Assembly (NCBI GenBank): GCA_011049115.1
Contig: DSCM01000074.1
Location: 1 to 32,836, forward strand
From: Pseudomonadota bacterium
GTDB taxonomy: Bacteria; Desulfobacterota; Anaeroferrophillalia; Anaeroferrophillales; Tharpellaceae
Direction of reading: 5' to 3'
Length of the DNA stretch: 32,836 bases
The position numbers and the translations under genes are program-made. Of the stretch, positions 30,082 to 32,836 are shown piece by piece. The notes below the pieces were generated by a model. The model saw only the letters and a list, made by a program, of their open reading frames with translations. It was not told the origin of the DNA and did no database searches. How positions within the stretch are numbered: the stretch's first letter is position 1; each line of letters opens with the position of its first letter.

Positions 30082-32223
30082 TCAGAAAACTCCCTTGCCG
30101 TTGAAAAACGGTCCGTATTTTCGATCAACTCCTTTGATGTGACCGATCAGCCAGTCTTTGAGAAAAGTCAATAGATCCAGAGAAAGAGTGCTTTGCCCGG
30201 CTTTAAATTTTTTCTGAAAGTCAACCACTTTAGCGACCAGGTCGCGATGCAAAGCGACATGCCTGTCATAATCCGGATATTTGCATTCAACCATCAACCT
30301 TTCCTCATCGGCAAAATGAGTGTTCGTATAATCTACGAGCTCATCCAGGACCTGCCCGGCAACGTCACGACTTTCCCCCCTTTTCATAGCCTTGTAGAGC
30401 TCATTGACCAAAGCCACCAACCGGTGATGCTGCCGATCAAATTCAGCGACCCCGTTTTCAAAACTTGAAGACCAGGGCATCAGATCCGCGATCTCACCAC
30501 CACTTTGAGTTTTTGCGAACGTCGATACGGAATTAGCAACTTCTGCCGGCCGCTCCAGCCTGAAACGCAGAACAATATTTTTCAGCCGCTCGCTGAGCCC
30601 TCCCAAATCGGCGGCGCTGTTGTTGACCTGAGCGCTGCTTTCACTGAGCTCCGCCGCAATCGAGCTGACCTCGGCGATATCGGAAGAGATTTCTCCTGCA
30701 ACCGTTGAACTCTGGGCGATGTTATCATTGATTTCGGCGATGCCATGGGAAGCCTGGGCCACGCTGCCGGCGATTTCCCGAGTGGTAGCGGACTGTTCCT
30801 CAATCGCGGCCGCCACCGTGGTTACAAGTTCACTCACCTCTTCAATAACGCTGCTTACTTCCCGGATTTCAGACACAGTCGCTCCGGTCGAGCCCTGAAT
30901 CTCCTCGATTATCCGGCGAATATCCTGAGTCGCCTCAGCAGTCTGGCGGGCCAGCTCCTTGATTTCGTTGGCCACCACGGCAAAACCTTTACCGGCTTCA
31001 CCGGCCCGGGCCGCTTCAATAGTCGCGTTCAAAGCCAGCAGATTAGTCTGCTCCGAGATATCATTGATCACCGCCGTAACCTTGCCGACCTCCTGCGCAG
31101 CCCGTCCCAGTTCGTCAATTTTTTCCGAGGCCTGCCGGGTGCGCTCCACCGCAGCCAAACTGATTGCGCGGGTTTTCTCGGTGTTCTGAGCGATTTCCGC
31201 CACCGTCGAAGTCATCTCTTCGGCCGCGGCCGCCACCATGTTGACGTTACCGGCGATCGCTTCGGAGGCGTTGGAGACCGAATTCATATTGACGCTCATC
31301 TCTTCGGCCGCGGCCGCTACCGTGTTGCTCTTGCCCGAAGCATTTCCGGAAGCATCGCCCAGTTTTTCGGACAGCGTCGCCAGCTCAGCTGAGGCCAGGG
31401 TCAGCTGTTCCACCCCAGCGTAGATATCTCCAGCGATGACGGTCAACCCATTTTTCATCTCCGCCATGGCCGCCAGCATGCTGCCGGGCCGGGCTCCGGC
31501 GGCGATCTTGACACGCAGATCGCCGTCCGCGATTTTAGTCAGCATCTCATTCATATCCTCGGCCTCACCGCCCATGATGCGGACGAAACCGGAGCGCACC
31601 CAAAAGACTACCAGCAGAGCGATCAGAACCCCGGCTATCGCCACGCCCAGCACCAGAAACTTAACCTGCCCCTGTTTTGTCAGCGCCTTGTGATGCGCAT
31701 CCTTTTCGATTTTAAATAACGCTTCATCTAATCGGGCAAAGACCTTGACAACACTTTGCAGGGCATCTTGGGTCAGGGCCCGATAATCATTTTTTGCACC
31801 TTCTAGATCCTCGGCCTCAATCAGATTGAGGTTAATCTCCTTGATTGATTCATGCAAAATCCGATGCGGTTCTTCAAAGTCTTTCAGAATCGGCGCCAAT
31901 TCCGGGTAGAGCGTTTCAAGTTCTTTCCTCGGTTCACCATAAAGCCACCGGCCAAAATTACAAAGGTGATCGTCGGTTTCGACCTTGATCACAAGTCCTG
32001 GAGTATAATCCTGAAGCAGGGTCTGTTCGACCTCGCCAGTAAATCTGAGTTGATCTATCTCCATTCGTTGAAGCCGGGTAATCGTATCCACTGCCTCCAG
32101 GGAGCGATTCGCCATTCGAGTCATGTCGCCGACCCCAATATAGGCTACAGCGCCGAGCACAACCAACAAACCGCCGATCACAATCAAACCAGAAAAAATC
32201 TGACGACTGAGCTTTAAACGCAT
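30082..32223 (-). CDS. Methyl-accepting chemotaxis protein with periplasmic CZB-like and C-terminal hemerythrin domains
   Basis: This 713-residue chemoreceptor has a first membrane helix (about residues 8-30) and a periplasmic helical domain of about 155 residues. That domain carries a CZB-type zinc motif: His86, Cys88, the NFGRWLYG segment, His120 and His124. A second helix (about 188-208) leads to HAMP and the cytoplasmic signalling domain with its hairpin tip around [28 protein letters not shown]. Residues 590-713 form a bacteriohemerythrin domain with a diiron set: [28 protein letters not shown] and HIKGVD. Hemerythrin tails sense oxygen or redox state; CZB domains sense zinc or oxidants. 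The ATG at 32223 has GGGAGG eight bases upstream; a TTG at 32229 would add two residues. Confidence 0.93.
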   Translation of the reverse strand: MRLKLSRQIFSGLIVIGGLLVVLGAVAYIGVGDMTRMANRSLEAVDTITRLQRMEIDQLRFTGEVEQTLLQDYTPGLVIKVETDDHLCNFGRWLYGEPRKELETLYPELAPILKDFEEPHRILHESIKEINLNLIEAEDLEGAKNDYRALTQDALQSVVKVFARLDEALFKIEKDAHHKALTKQGQVKFLVLGVAIAGVLIALLVVFWVRSGFVRIMGGEAEDMNEMLTKIADGDLRVKIAAGARPGSMLAAMAEMKNGLTVIAGDIYAGVEQLTLASAELATLSEKLGDASGNASGKSNTVAAAAEEMSVNMNSVSNASEAIAGNVNMVAAAAEEMTSTVAEIAQNTEKTRAISLAAVERTRQASEKIDELGRAAQEVGKVTAVINDISEQTNLLALNATIEAARAGEAGKGFAVVANEIKELARQTAEATQDIRRIIEEIQGSTGATVSEIREVSSVIEEVSELVTTVAAAIEEQSATTREIAGSVAQASHGIAEINDNIAQSSTVAGEISSDIAEVSSIAAELSESSAQVNNSAADLGGLSERLKNIVLRFRLERPAEVANSVSTFAKTQSGGEIADLMPWSSSFENGVAEFDRQHHRLVALVNELYKAMKRGESRDVAGQVLDELVDYTNTHFADEERLMVECKYPDYDRHVALHRDLVAKVVDFQKKFKAGQSTLSLDLLTFLKDWLIGHIKGVDRKYGPFFNGKGVF

Positions 32224-32836
32224 AACCAAAACCTCCCGCTAAACCAGCAAATAGATATCATACAACTTTTATGGATTGAATTAATCATACCAACCTTGTA
32301 ATTTCCAAACACACCAGCTCAAAAACTAATGGGCTTTCACCTGGGTGGCCGCAATGGCAAACTGAGGGAGAGATTCAGTTCCCGGAGGCTGAAAATGATT
32401 GCCCTCCACTTCCAAGGCTAAAGCTTCTGGTTTTCCCGCGCCCCCCGATGGCTGAACTCGCGCCAGCACGCTCAAAAAGCAGCAATTTTAATGGGCTTCA
32501 GGCGCTGCAGGTGGGGGGACGACGAAATATCGCGAGATCTGACGGAAAAGCACCGAGCACCCTCAAAACTAAAAATGGCTGGAAGTCACCTGGTTTTCAG
32601 CGGCCCGGCCTGAATTCCAGGCGGATCCAAACCTGAGACGATGCGGCTCTATTTTAGCTTATCTGCAAGTCCCCAAGGTCAAAGGTCTTCTTATAGACCA
32701 CCAGGCCATGCTTTCCCGGAACCCGCAGGCCTGAGTCACCCTCCGTCATGACTTAAGTGAGAGCGGTTTTCTGACCGCGGCCCAATAGTTGTATTTATTA
32801 ACACATGGCACCGTTAATTTCCAGCGTTTTATGTTC
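32224..32836. other. Intergenic right edge, no gene supported
   Basis: About 610 bases upstream of the chemoreceptor. Open frames here are short and have no recognisable product. A TATGAT hexamer on the minus strand (32262-32257), 34 nt upstream of the chemoreceptor ATG, could be a -10 element, but no matching -35 is evident and it lacks a sigma-28 signature. I see no RNA gene or clear repeat. Confidence 0.5.

Noticed and set aside
32257-32262. TATGAT as a sigma-70 -10 for the chemoreceptor gene
   Set aside because: No -35 at proper spacing and no sigma-28 motif, so it is too weak to list as a promoter.
32448-32636. Plus-strand 62-residue open frame near the right edge
   Set aside because: It is short, rich in Ser, Arg and Lys without motifs, and has no ribosome site.

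Overview
The window looks like a chromosomal segment from an anaerobic, menaquinone-using bacterium, most likely a member of the Desulfobacterota (former Deltaproteobacteria). This is inferred from gene content: a VorB-type 2-oxoacid:ferredoxin oxidoreductase, LL-diaminopimelate aminotransferase, a membrane FeS ETF:quinone oxidoreductase, multiheme cytochromes with a Psr/Qrc-like complex, and a chemoreceptor with a hemerythrin tail. No rRNA, tRNA, CRISPR array or intact mobile element is visible. Every gene I can support lies on the minus strand, so transcription runs from right to left.

Layout in transcription order. (1) 32223-30082: a chemoreceptor with a periplasmic CZB-like domain and a C-terminal hemerythrin domain, followed by a terminator. 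(2) 29562-21804: a tightly overlapping respiratory operon encoding an ETF:menaquinone oxidoreductase (EMO/EtfD type), a heptaheme cytochrome, a 4x[4Fe-4S] protein, an NrfD membrane subunit, a molybdopterin-family large subunit and a hexaheme NapC/NrfH-like cytochrome, closed by a terminator. (3) 21712-19417: an alpha-methylacyl-CoA racemase-type enzyme, preceded by a perfect 16-bp palindrome, and an AT-rich methyltransferase gene. (4) 19217-12440: two thiolases, 3-hydroxybutyryl-CoA dehydrogenase, an acyl-CoA dehydrogenase, EtfB and EtfA, then a terminator. (5) 12150-8690: a second acyl-CoA dehydrogenase and both subunits of a B12-dependent acyl-CoA mutase, then a terminator. (6) 8364-5206: a four-subunit branched-chain 2-oxoacid:ferredoxin oxidoreductase and a tandem-ACT protein, then a terminator. 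(7) 4708-1813: LL-diaminopimelate aminotransferase, an unknown secreted protein and an amidohydrolase. (8) 1517-429: a TakP-like TRAP solute-binding protein without its membrane subunits, with a distal terminator.

The central interpretation is that the mutase is an isobutyryl-CoA mutase, not a methylmalonyl-CoA mutase. Phe88 and Gln206 sit exactly where methylmalonyl-CoA mutase has Tyr89 and Arg207, and match the Phe/Gln pair of Streptomyces IcmA; the split into 558 and 131 residues also matches IcmA/IcmB. The genes then read as one route. A 2-oxoacid such as 2-oxoisovalerate (from valine) is oxidised to isobutyryl-CoA, which is rearranged to butyryl-CoA. Butyryl-CoA is dehydrogenated and beta-oxidised to acetyl-CoA, with electrons passing through EtfAB and EMO to menaquinone and then to (or from) a periplasmic cytochrome/NrfD/molybdopterin-family complex. 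An enoyl-CoA hydratase, an acyl-CoA synthetase and the mutase chaperone are not in the window.

A related 16-bp palindrome lies upstream of both the acyl-CoA dehydrogenase/mutase unit and the racemase gene, suggesting a shared regulator. A four-copy dispersed intergenic repeat is also present, with one copy between the two mutase subunit genes.
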